28,600 nt of DNA from JBLKSS01 sp047607725 (GTDB taxonomy: Bacteria > Pseudomonadota > Gammaproteobacteria > Enterobacterales > Enterobacteriaceae). The DNA is taken from positions 1 to 28,600 of the forward strand of contig NZ_JBLKSS010000024.1 in the NCBI RefSeq assembly GCF_047607725.1, read 5' to 3'. The notes below the pieces were generated by a model. It made no database searches. It had not been told where the DNA came from and was given only the letters and a program-made list of their open reading frames with translations. This document shows positions 19,180-27,461 of this stretch, one piece after another. Numbering within the stretch: position 1 is the stretch's first letter; every line of letters begins with the position of its first letter. Position numbers and translations under genes: made by a program.

Positions 19180-20071
19180 TCAGCGTTCATCGTGTTTGAG
19201 ATTGCCGCTCAGGATGCACAGCACTCCCAGCAGATCGGCGTGACGAATCGTCACCTTACTCTGTTCATTGACTTTCGGCTTGGCGTGGAACGCGATGCCC
19301 AGACCCGCTGATTGTATCATCAATAAATCATTTGCACCGTCGCCAATCGCCACCGTCTGGCTGATGGGGATAGCCAGTTTGTCCGCCAGGCGCGTCAATT
19401 CCCGCGCCTTGTAACCGGCATCCACCACCTCCCCCAACACCTCGCCGGTCAGGCGGCCATCGCGAATTTCAAGCTCGTTGGCGGCAATGGAAACCAAACG
19501 CAGTTTGTCACGCAGCAGTTCGGCGAAGTAGGTAAAGCCGCCGGAGGCGATAGCGACATGCCAGCCCAGGCTTTGCAGCTTTTTCGTCAGTTGGGTCAGA
19601 CCAGGCATCAGCAGTAACGCCTCGCGCACCTGCCGCAAAATATCGGCATCGGCGCCTTTTAAGGTGGCGACCCGCTGGCGCAGGCTGGCGTTGAAATCCA
19701 GTTCGCCGCGCATCGCCCGCTCGGTGACCTCGGCCACCTGTGCGCCAACGCCCGCCAGTTTGGCTATCTCATCAATGCACTCGATTTGTATCGCCGTGGA
19801 GTCCATATCCATCATCAGCAGGCCCGGCGTACGCAAATAGGGCGTTTTGCCAAAGGGGGCCACGTCCAGCCCGTGATCATGGGCCAGCTGCGAGGCACGC
19901 GCTGATACCGCGACAGACTCTGTTTATCCAAATTTTTGCTGTATAATAACCAACCGGTATGGCCCGCCCGATAATCCAGCGGCATGACCTCATCGCCGCT
20001 TAATGACAAAGGCAATCCCGGCCAGTGTGAAATCCCCTCGGGCAGATCGCAGTAGGTCAGACTATTGGCAT
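19180..20071 (-). pseudogene. serB: Phosphoserine phosphatase with two lesions
   Basis: SerB (322 residues) dephosphorylates phosphoserine, the last step of serine synthesis. ATG at 20071 follows ACAGGAG, but one base is missing right after ATG CC: the family N-terminus N-S-L-T-Y-CDLPEG lies in the next frame and the ATG frame stops at codon 5. After LDKQSLSRYQ about 29 codons are deleted with a second frame change, and RASQLAHDHGLDVAPFGK resumes in the third frame. The catalytic HAD domain is then open (19180-19863): MDMDSTAIQ nucleophile motif, SGG, GDGAND. Pro-to-Leu changes occur in GDGANDLLMI and LLLMPG. Internal initiation could express the HAD domain, but the N-terminal ACT-like domain is lost. 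It is divergent from smp. Confidence 0.88.
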
Positions 20072-20178
20072 TTTGACTCCTGTAGGATGATGTTCAGCCG
20101 CCGTTAGCAACGCGCAACAAGCTATCCTATCGCCGGCGCTTCTGGCAACATAAAGCGTCCAAAAGAGAAAGGAAACCT

Positions 20179-20862
20179 ATGGCCCGCGCCAGATTCTCGT
20201 TCCGTTTACACCGCACGGTTATCGTGCTGATTTGCGTCGCGCTGCTGGAGGTGTTAATGCAGGGCGCGACCTATTTCAGCCTGAGCCACCAAATGGCCCG
20301 CTCGGCGCAAGTGGAAGAGTTGGCGGATACGCTGATCCGCCAGGTCACCGGCGAGCTGGCGCCCTTGATGGCCAGCCGTGACGATAACAGCGCCCCCATC
20401 AAATCGGTGCTGGATCGTCTCACGCGCAATAGCCGCATTCTCGACGCCAGCGTGTATAACATGGACGGCAGTCTGGTGGCCCGTTCGGACGAAAACATCA
20501 GCGTACGCGACCGGCTGGCTATCGGCAATCAGCGGGCGGGCAGCTTCTTCAATCACTAGTTGGTGCGGACGATCGAAGATGACAAAGGCCCGAGTGGTTT
20601 TGTCCGTCTGACGCTGGATACCCACGAACTGGAGATTGAAGCCAAACAGGTCGATAACACCACTAACCTGCTGCGCCTGATGATGCTGCTGGTGCTCGCC
20701 ATCGGCATTATCCTGGCACGTACGCTGCTGCAAAACCGCCGCAGCCGCTGGCAGCAGTCGCCCTACCTGCTCACCGCCAGTACGCCGCTGGTGGAACAGC
20801 GCGCGGAAGAGGATGACGTCGCGCTCCCCGCGGACGACGCCAAGCCCCCCGACACGCCCTGA
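20179..20862 (+). pseudogene. smp: Membrane protein Smp (YtjB) with one in-frame amber
   Basis: Smp/YtjB is an inner-membrane protein of unknown role, 214 residues in E. coli, encoded divergently from serB. The frame starts MARARFSFRLHRTVIVLICVALLEVLMQGATYF with the first membrane segment (about residues 12-32). It is open to RAGSFFNH, then TAG at 20557-20559 where E. coli has Gln (NQQ), so CAG to TAG is likely. The same frame continues LVRTIEDDKGPSGFVRLTLDTHELEIEAKQVDNTTNLLRLMM, the second membrane segment and RSRWQQSPYLLTAS to a TGA at 20862. The nonsense codon removes the second membrane segment. Everything else is conserved, which suggests a recent mutation, a sequencing error or suppression. 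Confidence 0.85.
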
Positions 20863-20890
20863 GACGGCGGCGCCCCAGACCGGCACGGAT

Positions 20891-21610
20891 TTAGCGCGCG
20901 TCGCCCAATAATACCGATTCCAGCGCCACTTCAATCATGTCGTTGAACGTGGTCTGGCGATCGGCCGCGCTTAAGGCTTCTCCGCTGCGGATATGATCGG
21001 ACACGGTGCAAATCGCCAGCGCGCGCGCGCCAAATTCCGCCGCCACGCCATAGATCCCGGCGGCTTCCATTTCCACGCCCAAAATGCCGTATTTTTCCAG
21101 TACGTCGAACATCTGCGGATCGGGGGTATAAAATAGATCGGCGGAGAAAAGATTACCCACGCGTACCGGAATGCCGGCGGCGTTAGCCGCATCCACCGCA
21201 TTACGCACCATATCGAAATCGGCGATGGCGGCGAAATCGTGATCTTTAAAACGCATGCGGTTCACTTTGGAATCGGTGCTGGCACCCATGCCGATAACGA
21301 TATCCCGCACATTGACGTTGCTTCTAATCGCGCCGCAGGAGCCTACGCGGATAATCTGTTTCACGCCGAAATCGGTAATCAGCTCTTTGGTATAAATCGA
21401 GCAGGACGGAATGCCCATACCGTGCCCCATTACCGAGACGGCCCGCCCTTTATAGCTGCCGGTATAGCCCAGCATGCCGCGCACCTGATTAACTTCCCGG
21501 GCATCGGAAAGGAAGGTGTTGGTAATATGCTGCGCCCGCAGCGGATCGCCCGGCATGAGCACAACCTCAGCGAAATCGCCCATTTCAGCATTAATATGCG
21601 GCGTTGCCAT
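20891..21610 (-). CDS. deoD: Purine nucleoside phosphorylase
   Basis: Hexameric cytosolic enzyme that splits purine (deoxy)ribonucleosides with phosphate to base and (deoxy)ribose 1-phosphate. It is intact at 239 residues, equal to E. coli. ATG 21610 behind AAGGAAT gives the family start MATPHINAEMGDFAEVVLMPGDPLRA; the open frame extends 19 codons further upstream without support. Phosphate-binding VMPGDP and GMGIPSCSIY, RVGSCGA, GVEMEAAGIYGVA (nucleoside binding Met/Glu) and TVSDHI (catalytic Asp) are present. It is last of the deoCABD cluster, 155 bases after deoB. No decay visible. Confidence 0.97.
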   Translation of the reverse strand: MATPHINAEMGDFAEVVLMPGDPLRAQHITNTFLSDAREVNQVRGMLGYTGSYKGRAVSVMGHGMGIPSCSIYTKELITDFGVKQIIRVGSCGAIRSNVNVRDIVIGMGASTDSKVNRMRFKDHDFAAIADFDMVRNAVDAANAAGIPVRVGNLFSADLFYTPDPQMFDVLEKYGILGVEMEAAGIYGVAAEFGARALAICTVSDHIRSGEALSAADRQTTFNDMIEVALESVLLGDAR

Positions 21611-21765
21611 ACTCTGATTCCTTGTTGTGTTGAGGATAAAAACGGGCCGCCGGCCCCAGCAGGCCAACGGCGAATAGCCACGGTTTATTGACTGGCCGCT
21701 TAGCGCGACGTCTTGGCGAAATCAGGGCGCCAGCCGTGTCATCGACAGGCGCCGCCCCGCACGGC

Positions 21766-22989
21766 TTAAATTATCGCTTTGCCATAGTCCATCGGCGAGA
21801 GAGCGAAGTAGCGCGCCACCGTCTGGCCAATATCGGCGAACGTCGTGCGATGGCCGTAAAAACCCGGATTCACTTTCGGACCGTAGATCAGCACCGGCAC
21901 ATGCTCACGGGTATGATCGGTACCGTGCCAGGTGGGATCACAGCCGTGATCGGCGGTGAGGATCAAGATATCATTGTCTTTCACCCGCGACATCAGCTCC
22001 GGCAATCGGCGGTCAAACAGCTCAAGCGCCGCAGCGTAACCGGCGACATCCCGCCGGTGGCCGTAGGCGGAATCGAAGTCAACAAAATTGGTGAACACCA
22101 GGGTGTTATCCCCCGCCGCGTCCATTTCCCGCACCGTCGCATCGAATAAGGCATCAAGGCCGGTGGCCTTCACCTTTTTACTGATGCCCACCTGTGCATA
22201 AATATCTGCTATCTTACCCACCGACACCACCGTCCCCCCTTTCTCTTCCACCAGCTTTTGCAAAATGGTGGCGGAGGGCGGCGGCACCGCCAAATCGTGT
22301 CGATTGCCGGTACGCTCAAATTGGCCGGCCTGCGCGCCGACGAAGGGCCGGGCGATGACGCGGCCGATATTGTAACCGCCGTCGGTGAGAATCTCGCGCG
22401 CTATCTCGCACAAATCATACAGACGCTGCAGGCCGAAAGTCTCTTCGTGGCAGGCTATCTGAAACACCGAATCCGCCGAGGTGTAAAAAATCGGCTTCCC
22501 GGTGCGCATATGCTCTTCCCCCAGTCGGTCGAGGATCACCGTCCCCGAGGCGTGGCAATTGCCGAGGAAACCCGGCAAGCCCGCGCGGGCGACCAGCTCC
22601 TCCAGCAGCGCCGGCGGAAAGCTGTTTTCCGTTTCCGGGAAATAGCCCCAGTCGAACAGCACCGGCACCCCCGCGATTTCCCAGTGCCCCGATGGTGTGT
22701 CTTTGCCGGAGGAAATCTCGCTGGCATAGGCGTACGTGCCAATGATCTCCGCCTGCTTATCCAGCCCCGGTGGAAAATGACCGGTGGATTGTTCGGCGGC
22801 CTTGGCCAGCCCGAGGCGCGTCAGATGGGGCAGCTTCAGCGGTCCGTTGCGCCCGTGATTGGCGTCGCCGCGCTCACAGCGCTCGGCGATATGCCCCAGG
22901 GTGTCCGATCCACGATCGCCGAATTTATCGGCATCGCCAGCGGCCCCGATACCAAATGAGTCCAGCACCATGATAAATACACGTTGCAT
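21766..22989 (-). CDS. deoB: Phosphopentomutase
   Basis: Mn2+-dependent alkaline-phosphatase-superfamily enzyme interconverting (deoxy)ribose 1- and 5-phosphate, linking nucleoside phosphorylases to DeoC. It is 407 residues, equal to E. coli. The start MQRVFIMVLDSFGIGAAGDADKFGDRGSDTLGHI holds the first metal Asp and the Thr nucleophile region (SDTLGH). Other metal ligands lie in FTNFVDFDSAYGHRRDVAGY and LTADHGCDPTWHGTDHTREH. The ribosome-binding site AGGAGAAC lies upstream. Of two adjacent ATGs, the one at 22989 gives a family-length N-terminus. The upstream open reading extends into the low-quality bases but is not part of the gene. Intact. Confidence 0.97.
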   Translation of the reverse strand: MQRVFIMVLDSFGIGAAGDADKFGDRGSDTLGHIAERCERGDANHGRNGPLKLPHLTRLGLAKAAEQSTGHFPPGLDKQAEIIGTYAYASEISSGKDTPSGHWEIAGVPVLFDWGYFPETENSFPPALLEELVARAGLPGFLGNCHASGTVILDRLGEEHMRTGKPIFYTSADSVFQIACHEETFGLQRLYDLCEIAREILTDGGYNIGRVIARPFVGAQAGQFERTGNRHDLAVPPPSATILQKLVEEKGGTVVSVGKIADIYAQVGISKKVKATGLDALFDATVREMDAAGDNTLVFTNFVDFDSAYGHRRDVAGYAAALELFDRRLPELMSRVKDNDILILTADHGCDPTWHGTDHTREHVPVLIYGPKVNPGFYGHRTTFADIGQTVARYFALSPMDYGKAII

Positions 22990-23055
22990 CATTGTTCTCC
23001 TGCTTGCGGCGAAATGCCGGCCCATCGGCCGCTTTTGCGCCGCGTTCGAGGGGAG

Positions 23056-23070
23056 NGGNNNGNGNNGNNN
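23056..23070. other. Cluster of unresolved bases
   Basis: Ten of the fifteen positions 23056-23070 are N, interspersed with G, inside a G-rich stretch between deoA and deoB. The interspersed pattern indicates poor base calls, not an assembly gap. No gene is interrupted, since it lies in the 102-base deoA-deoB spacer. Confidence 0.9.
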
Positions 23071-23091
23071 CCGCAATAAAAAGCCGGCAGA

Positions 23092-24357
23092 CTAACCGGC
23101 CGCCGCCGTAATGCGGCGATATACAACCGGTAACGCTTCCGGCGCCCCGTCGCCGAGCTGGCGGCGTGGATGACGGCCAGCGGCATCGCGCCGTCGACAT
23201 AGTCCCCCAGCCGCGCCATATCGGTTAAACCGACGCTATAATCTCGATGGCGTCGCTGGCCCGCTGACGGTCATCCCGAGCGCGCGGGTATCCATATGGC
23301 GCGGACATAGCCCGCGCTGGCGGGGAAGACCGGCTTACTCAGCGTCGCCACCGGCAGATAGTGGTCATAGCGCTGGATGAAGTCCGCCGGGCCGCCCTGT
23401 GCCGCCACCAGCCGGCCGAAGCGTTCCGCCGCCTCACCGCTGTCCAGTGCCCGCAATAGCGCTGCGCGCGCCACGTTCTCGCTGTGCGCCAGGCCGGCGG
23501 TCATCAGCATTTCGCTGCACAGCGCCATAGTGACCTCAAACAGCCGCGGATTGCGTTCGTCATTGGTCAAAAAGCGGACCGCTTCGCGGACTTCCAGCGC
23601 ATTGCCGGCGCTGGAGGCCAAGACCTGATTCATATCAGTCAGCAGCGCGGTGGTCCTGCACCCCGCGCCGTTGGCGACGCCGACAATGGCCTGCGCTAGC
23701 GCCTCGGAGCGCGCGAGGGTGGGCATCAGGGCGCCGGAGCCCACCTTCACATCCATCACCAGCGCATCCAGCCCTTCCGCCAGTTTCTTCGCCAGAATCG
23801 AGGCGGTGATAAGCGGGATCGAATCCACCGTCGCGGTAATATCGCGGGTGGCGTAGATGCACTTATCCGCCGGCGCCAGCGAATTGGTTTGCCCCATAAT
23901 CGCCACGCCGACCCGTTTGATCTGGGCGCGGAAGGCATCGTCGTCCAGGAAAATCGATAGTCCCGGAATTGCCTCCAATTTGTCGAGCGTACCGCCGGTA
24001 TGCCCCCAGCCTGCGACCGGACACCATCGGCACGAAGCCGCCGCAGGCGGCGATCATCGGCCCCAGCATCAGCGAGGTAACATCCCCCACGCCGCCGGTG
24101 GAATGCTTATCCACCACCGGCCCGCTTAATGCATCCCGGCGCCAATCCAGCGTATGGCCGGAGTCTCGCATCACCAGCGTCAGCGCCACGTGCTCCTCCA
24201 GGTTCATGTCGTGAAAAAAGATGGTCATCGCCAGGGCGGCGATTTGGCCCTCTGAGACAGTATTATCGCGCACGCCGTTGACGAAAAAGCGAATTTCCTC
24301 CGCGCTCAGCGGCTCGCCATCCCGCTTTTTACGGATAATTTCTTGTGCCAGAAACAC
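23092..24357 (-). pseudogene. deoA: Degraded thymidine phosphorylase
   Basis: DeoA (440 residues) cleaves thymidine and deoxyuridine with phosphate. GTG at 24357 behind GGGAGGAAACC starts FLAQEIIRKKRDGEPLSAEEIRFF. KHSTGGVGDVTSLMLGPMIAACGGFVPMVSG is in frame. A fifth C in the run 24003-24007 (G on the coding strand) shifts the frame inside the GRGLGHTGGTLDKLE motif. EAIPGLSIFLDDD through TALLTDMNQVLASSAGNALEVREAV to GYVRA is in the next frame. Near 23290 the frame breaks again (MDTRALGM in a third frame). A deletion and 2-base change precede DYSVGLTDMARLGDYVDG. A final deletion with shift leaves the C-terminus APEALPVVYRRI before TAG at 23092. The Arg after SG replaces no known catalytic residue, but the enzyme is clearly lost. 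Confidence 0.93.
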
Positions 24358-24434
24358 GGTTTCCTCCCGGCAAAGCATAACGGGCCTTAGCCCGAAAAAC
24401 GGCCTATGCCGCTGCGGCGGCGGGCCGCCACGGC

Positions 24435-25214
24435 TTAGTACCCGTTTTTGGCAGGCTGTGCTTCCTCTCCCAGCACCGTCAACAAACTGCCCAATAGGCT
24501 GGAGGCGCCGAAACGGAAATGACGGGGGTTGACCCAGCCTTCGCCCATAATCTCATCGGCAAGGACCAAATAGGCCGCGGCCTCTTCGGCGGTGCGCACG
24601 CCGCCGGCGGCTTTAAACCCCACGCGATCGCCGGCGCCCTCTTCGGCGATAACGTTCAGCATGATGCCGGCGCTCTCAAGCGTCGCGTTGACCGGCACTT
24701 TACCGGTAGAGGTTTTAATGAAATCAGCACCGCCCGCAATCGCGATTTGCGACGCGCGACGGATGAGATCCGCCCGGCGCAGTTCACCGCTCTCTATGAT
24801 TACTTTCAGCAGCACCTGTGAGGCATGACACTGTTCGCTAGCCTGTTTCACCATTTCCAGCCCTATTTGCTCATTGCCGGCGATAAGCGCGCGATAGGGG
24901 AAAACGATATCCACCTCATCGGCGCCGTAGGCGATAGCGGCGCTGGTTTCCGCCAGCGCGGTGTCGAGACAGTCATTACCGTGGGGGAAATTGGTCACGG
25001 TGGCGATGCGCACCGTCGTGCTGCCCTGGGCGTTCAACGTCTGCCGGGCAAGGGGAATGAAGCGCGGATAGAGACACACCACCGCGGTCTCGCCCACCGG
25101 AGTGTGGGCCTGGCGGCACAAGGCGATCACCTTTTCATCGGTATCGTCATCATTTAAGGTGGTCAGATCCATGAGGCTCAGCGCACGCTGGGCCGCAAGG
25201 GTTAATTGATTCAT
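24435..25214 (-). CDS. deoC: Deoxyribose-phosphate aldolase
   Basis: Class I aldolase splitting 2-deoxyribose 5-phosphate to acetaldehyde and glyceraldehyde 3-phosphate. It is 259 residues, equal to E. coli. The Schiff-base lysine is K167 in FIKTSTGK, with proton-relay D102 in GADEVDIVFPYRAL and K201 in GFKAAGGVRTAE (E. coli GFKPAGG). The start MNQLTLAAQRALSLMDLTTLNDDDTDEKV with GGAGAG upstream is preferred to the open frame from 25259. First gene of the deo cluster. With DeoB and DeoD intact it still allows purine deoxynucleosides to feed glycolysis. No decay seen. Confidence 0.97.
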   Translation of the reverse strand: MNQLTLAAQRALSLMDLTTLNDDDTDEKVIALCRQAHTPVGETAVVCLYPRFIPLARQTLNAQGSTTVRIATVTNFPHGNDCLDTALAETSAAIAYGADEVDIVFPYRALIAGNEQIGLEMVKQASEQCHASQVLLKVIIESGELRRADLIRRASQIAIAGGADFIKTSTGKVPVNATLESAGIMLNVIAEEGAGDRVGFKAAGGVRTAEEAAAYLVLADEIMGEGWVNPRHFRFGASSLLGSLLTVLGEEAQPAKNGY

Positions 25215-25596
25215 TTTACTCTCCAACTTACCGTTTTTCGCCGTGGGGCGAATCAGCAAACAGAGCGCGGAACAGACGGCTGTTCACGCGCAACAAGGTT
25301 GGCGAGCGGACTTGATTCCATGAAGAGCTACCCACCGGCCATGCAGACCGAGGGCGTCAGAGTTCCTTCTCGCCGCGCCATTATCCAGTGCACGGGGTAT
25401 CCTGCTCTCCCCGTATTGCACTGACGCTATTTTTTCATATTTAAGCGAAATAAGCTGCTGCATTATCGCGTTTTATGCACGACAACACGGAAATCATGCT
25501 GCCCGTGCGCCCTGCGCCGCTGTTCATGGCTGAACGCATTTATCTTAGCCCGGCAACGGTAGGTGCGCGTTTCGCGGCCTTCATGGCGGCGCCCCT
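25215..25596. other. deo upstream region without a gene
   Basis: About 380 bases between deoC and yjjV. E. coli has yjjI and yjjW plus two regulated deo promoters in this interval. I found no remnant of either gene, and no convincing CRP, CytR or DeoR operator by eye. A regulated deo promoter should be here but cannot be pointed out. Confidence 0.5.
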
Positions 25597-26423
25597 TTAC
25601 CGCACTGCGGCGCCCGGCGGATGATATCCCTCGGTTCCCTTTGCCGGCAGCCCGAACAGACGCAGGCTATTGTGATAAAGAGTCTCGACAATCTCCGCCG
25701 GCGCCTCTCGGCGCAGGTCGCATAGCGCGGCGAAGGTCTGGCGGATCCGCTCCGGTCGGTTAGGCTGGCCCTGGTAACCGGACAGCGGCATATCAGGCGC
25801 ATCGGTCTCCAGCAGCAGGCACGACAACGGCAATCGCGCCATGACATCACGGGTTTTACTGGCGCGGGAATAAGTGATGCTACCGCCGACGCCGAGATAA
25901 AACCCCAGACGACGAAATGCGTCCGCCTGCTGATAGCTGCCGGCGAAACCATGTACCACCCCGGTACGCGGCACGGTGATGGTCCGCAACAGCTTGGCCA
26001 GCCTGTCGTGTGTACGGCGGGAGTTCAGTATCACCGGCAAATCGTAGCGCGCCGCCAGGCGCAGTTGCGCCGACAATAACGCCAGTTGGCTCGGCAGTTG
26101 CGGCTGCGGCATATACGATCCAGGCCGATTTCCCCGACCGCCGTCAGCGTCTCACGGTGCTGGCGCAAATGCTGCTCTAATAAGTCGACATCCGCATCTT
26201 GATGCTGGTCGATGGCGATGGGATGCAAACCGAGCGCGGCATGCAGCATCGGGTGCCGTTCCGCCAGCGCCAACACGTCGGCGAAGCGAGCGGCCGCCAC
26301 CGAGGGCACCACAATACTTTCAATACCGGCCGCCGACGCCTGACGTAAACTTTGCTGTTCCTGGCCTAAAAACGGCGGGAAATCGAAATGACAATGTGTG
26401 TCGATAAAGCGCGGTTGGTTCAT
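25597..26423 (-). pseudogene. yjjV: Frameshifted TatD-family hydrolase YjjV
   Basis: YjjV is a TatD-type metal-dependent hydrolase (about 259 residues), probably a nuclease by family. ATG 26423 behind AGGGAGA starts MNQPRFIDTHCHFDFPPF with the HxH metal motif (THCHFD), followed by ALGLHPIAI and AVGEIGLD. Near 26114-26120 one base is lost, or two gained. SAQLRLAARYDLPVILNSRRTHDRLAK then continues in the next frame with GVVHGFAGSYQQAD, the metal-binding LLLETDAPDMPLSG and GQPNRPERI. The two halves together span the full family length, so the gene is broken by a single small indel. It lies upstream of the deo cluster in E. coli order, with yjjW and yjjI missing between. Confidence 0.9.
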
Positions 26424-26856
26424 GAGTCTCCCTGTGCCGGTGGCCCTTGTGTGTCAGTCGGCCGAGCCGTTTTCCTCACCAAGCTTATAACATAAAGCGC
26501 CGCCCGGCGGTGACAAGGCCTTCGCCAATGCGAATAGCCGGCAGCCGGGTTCTCACCGCGATTACCTCACGTCGGTAAGCAGCCAAGTCCTCGCAGCGCT
26601 AAAAAGAGGCTGAAACGAGTGTGGCGGCGGGCCAGGGGCAAGCATCAGGGCCGCGGCGAAGACCAGTCTTGAGGCGAGAGTCGAGAATCAGTCTTAAGCA
26701 GCATAAGCACGCTAGGGTTGCGGTAAAACGCGATAAATACAGTAGGGGGCGAAACTTGACGATGGCGGCAAGGAGTTGACTAAAAGCGATGCTTTGACCT
26801 AAAACGGCATCATAATCTGTTGCCGGCGAGAGTGCGATAGGCAACGTGGCGATGGC
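26424..26856. other. Non-coding stretch between yjjV and the csbD-like gene
   Basis: About 430 bases. An 81-codon minus-strand frame at 26599-26844 exists, but it is Cys/Leu-rich, lacks a ribosome-binding site and resembles no family I know. E. coli carries yjjU (patatin-like) in the corresponding place; no trace of its GGGxRG or GTSAG motifs is seen. Confidence 0.5.
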
Positions 26857-27048
26857 TTAATAGCAGGTTTTGCTGGCTAAAGGCGATCCCGGTTTCACCG
26901 ATTTGCCGTAATCTTCCTGTAAAACGCCGGAGAGGTAATCATTGCTTCCCGCAACCCAAGCACAGTCGCTATCAAACCACTCTGCCCACAACCACCACAT
27001 CTGGCTTTTCCACTGTTTCAATATGCCTACAACGATGTCGTTATTCAT
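26857..27048 (-). CDS. CsbD-like small stress protein, diverged
   Basis: Sixty-three codons with GGAGAGGC six bases before ATG 27048. The pattern N-x-D...G-x-x-KQWK near residues 2-14, then W...DSD...VAGSNDYLSGVLQEDYGKS, follows the CsbD/YjbJ family (E. coli YjbJ: 69 residues, WKQFKGKVKEQWGKLTDDD...EGKRDQLVGKIQERYG). CsbD proteins are general-stress-induced small proteins of unknown biochemistry. Many charged residues of the family are replaced by Trp (six in all) or other hydrophobics, and the C-terminus is unrelated. It may be an eroding gene still open, or a diverged paralogue. It lies downstream of ytjA on the same strand, with a hairpin between them. Confidence 0.6.
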   Translation of the reverse strand: MNNDIVVGILKQWKSQMWWLWAEWFDSDCAWVAGSNDYLSGVLQEDYGKSVKPGSPLASKTCY

Positions 27049-27077
27049 AAGCCTCTCCGGAATAACCGTTCAACATG

Positions 27078-27095
27078 ACTGGCCCGAAGGCCAGT
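27078..27095 (-). terminator. UUCG-loop hairpin between ytjA and the csbD-like gene
   Basis: A perfect 7-bp stem (27078-27084 with 27089-27095) closes a TTCG tetraloop when read on the minus strand (GGCC TTCG GGCC), an exceptionally stable RNA hairpin. No T-run follows, so it may be a processing or stability element rather than a classical terminator. Confidence 0.55.
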
Positions 27096-27112
27096 GGCTG
27101 TTCAAAGCTTCA

Positions 27113-27214
27113 CTACCTGCCGCGACGCCCGGTAAACAGGCTTATCAGGAACAGGATAATACCGACGACAAATACGATTTTCGCTGCCCAGGCAGCCGTA
27201 CCCGCCAGACCACC
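27113..27214 (-). pseudogene. ytjA: 5'-truncated YtjA (DUF1328 small membrane protein)
   Basis: YtjA is a 53-residue small membrane protein of unknown function. Here the last 33 residues are clear: GGLAGTAAWAAKIVFVV, a hydrophobic segment GIILFLISLF and the basic tail TGRRGR, then TAG at 27113-27115. Upstream of GGT GGT at 27209-27214 the similarity ends abruptly. The expected start ([20 protein letters not shown]) is absent. The break coincides with the beginning of prophage-like end sequence, so insertion of the Mu-like element into ytjA is the simplest reading. In E. coli ytjA lies upstream of yjjV. Confidence 0.82.
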
Positions 27215-27225
27215 GGTGGGGTGGC

Positions 27226-27367
27226 AATTATTTCTGGACTCTCAAGGGGAACGATGGATTAGCCGGAAGCCCTTTACTGGCGCGGCTTACAGTGATTTTA
27301 CAGATTCTGGACTCGTCGCAAAAAAATGAGCGGAAAATGATTTTTTTGCACTATATTATTCTGGACT
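27226..27367 (+). repeat. Three transposase-binding-like repeats at the prophage left end
   Basis: The core CTGGACT occurs at 27234, 27307 and 27361, each preceded by a T/A-rich block: AATTATTTCTGGACTC (27226-27241), ATTCTGGACTCG (27304-27315) and TATTATTCTGGACTGG (27354-27369). Spacings are 73 and 54 bases, in the same orientation. Mu has three transposase sites (L1-L3) in its first 180 or so bases with a similar layout. The sequence itself differs from Mu, as expected for another lineage. Confidence 0.72.
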
Positions 27368-27461
27368 GGATTGGTCGTGGTTTGAGTAAGTTTAAAAGCC
27401 GGTTAAACATTTTTTGTTAACTATTTTGTTGCAAAATATAAACAAAGTATTTATAGTTTGT

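Noticed and set aside
23041..23076. N-containing extension of deoB upstream of its start
   Set aside because: The open frame through the Ns is an artefact of unknown bases; deoB starts at 22989 with a good ribosome-binding site.
26599..26844. 81-codon minus-strand frame downstream of the csbD-like gene
   Set aside because: Odd composition, no ribosome-binding site, no recognisable homologue.
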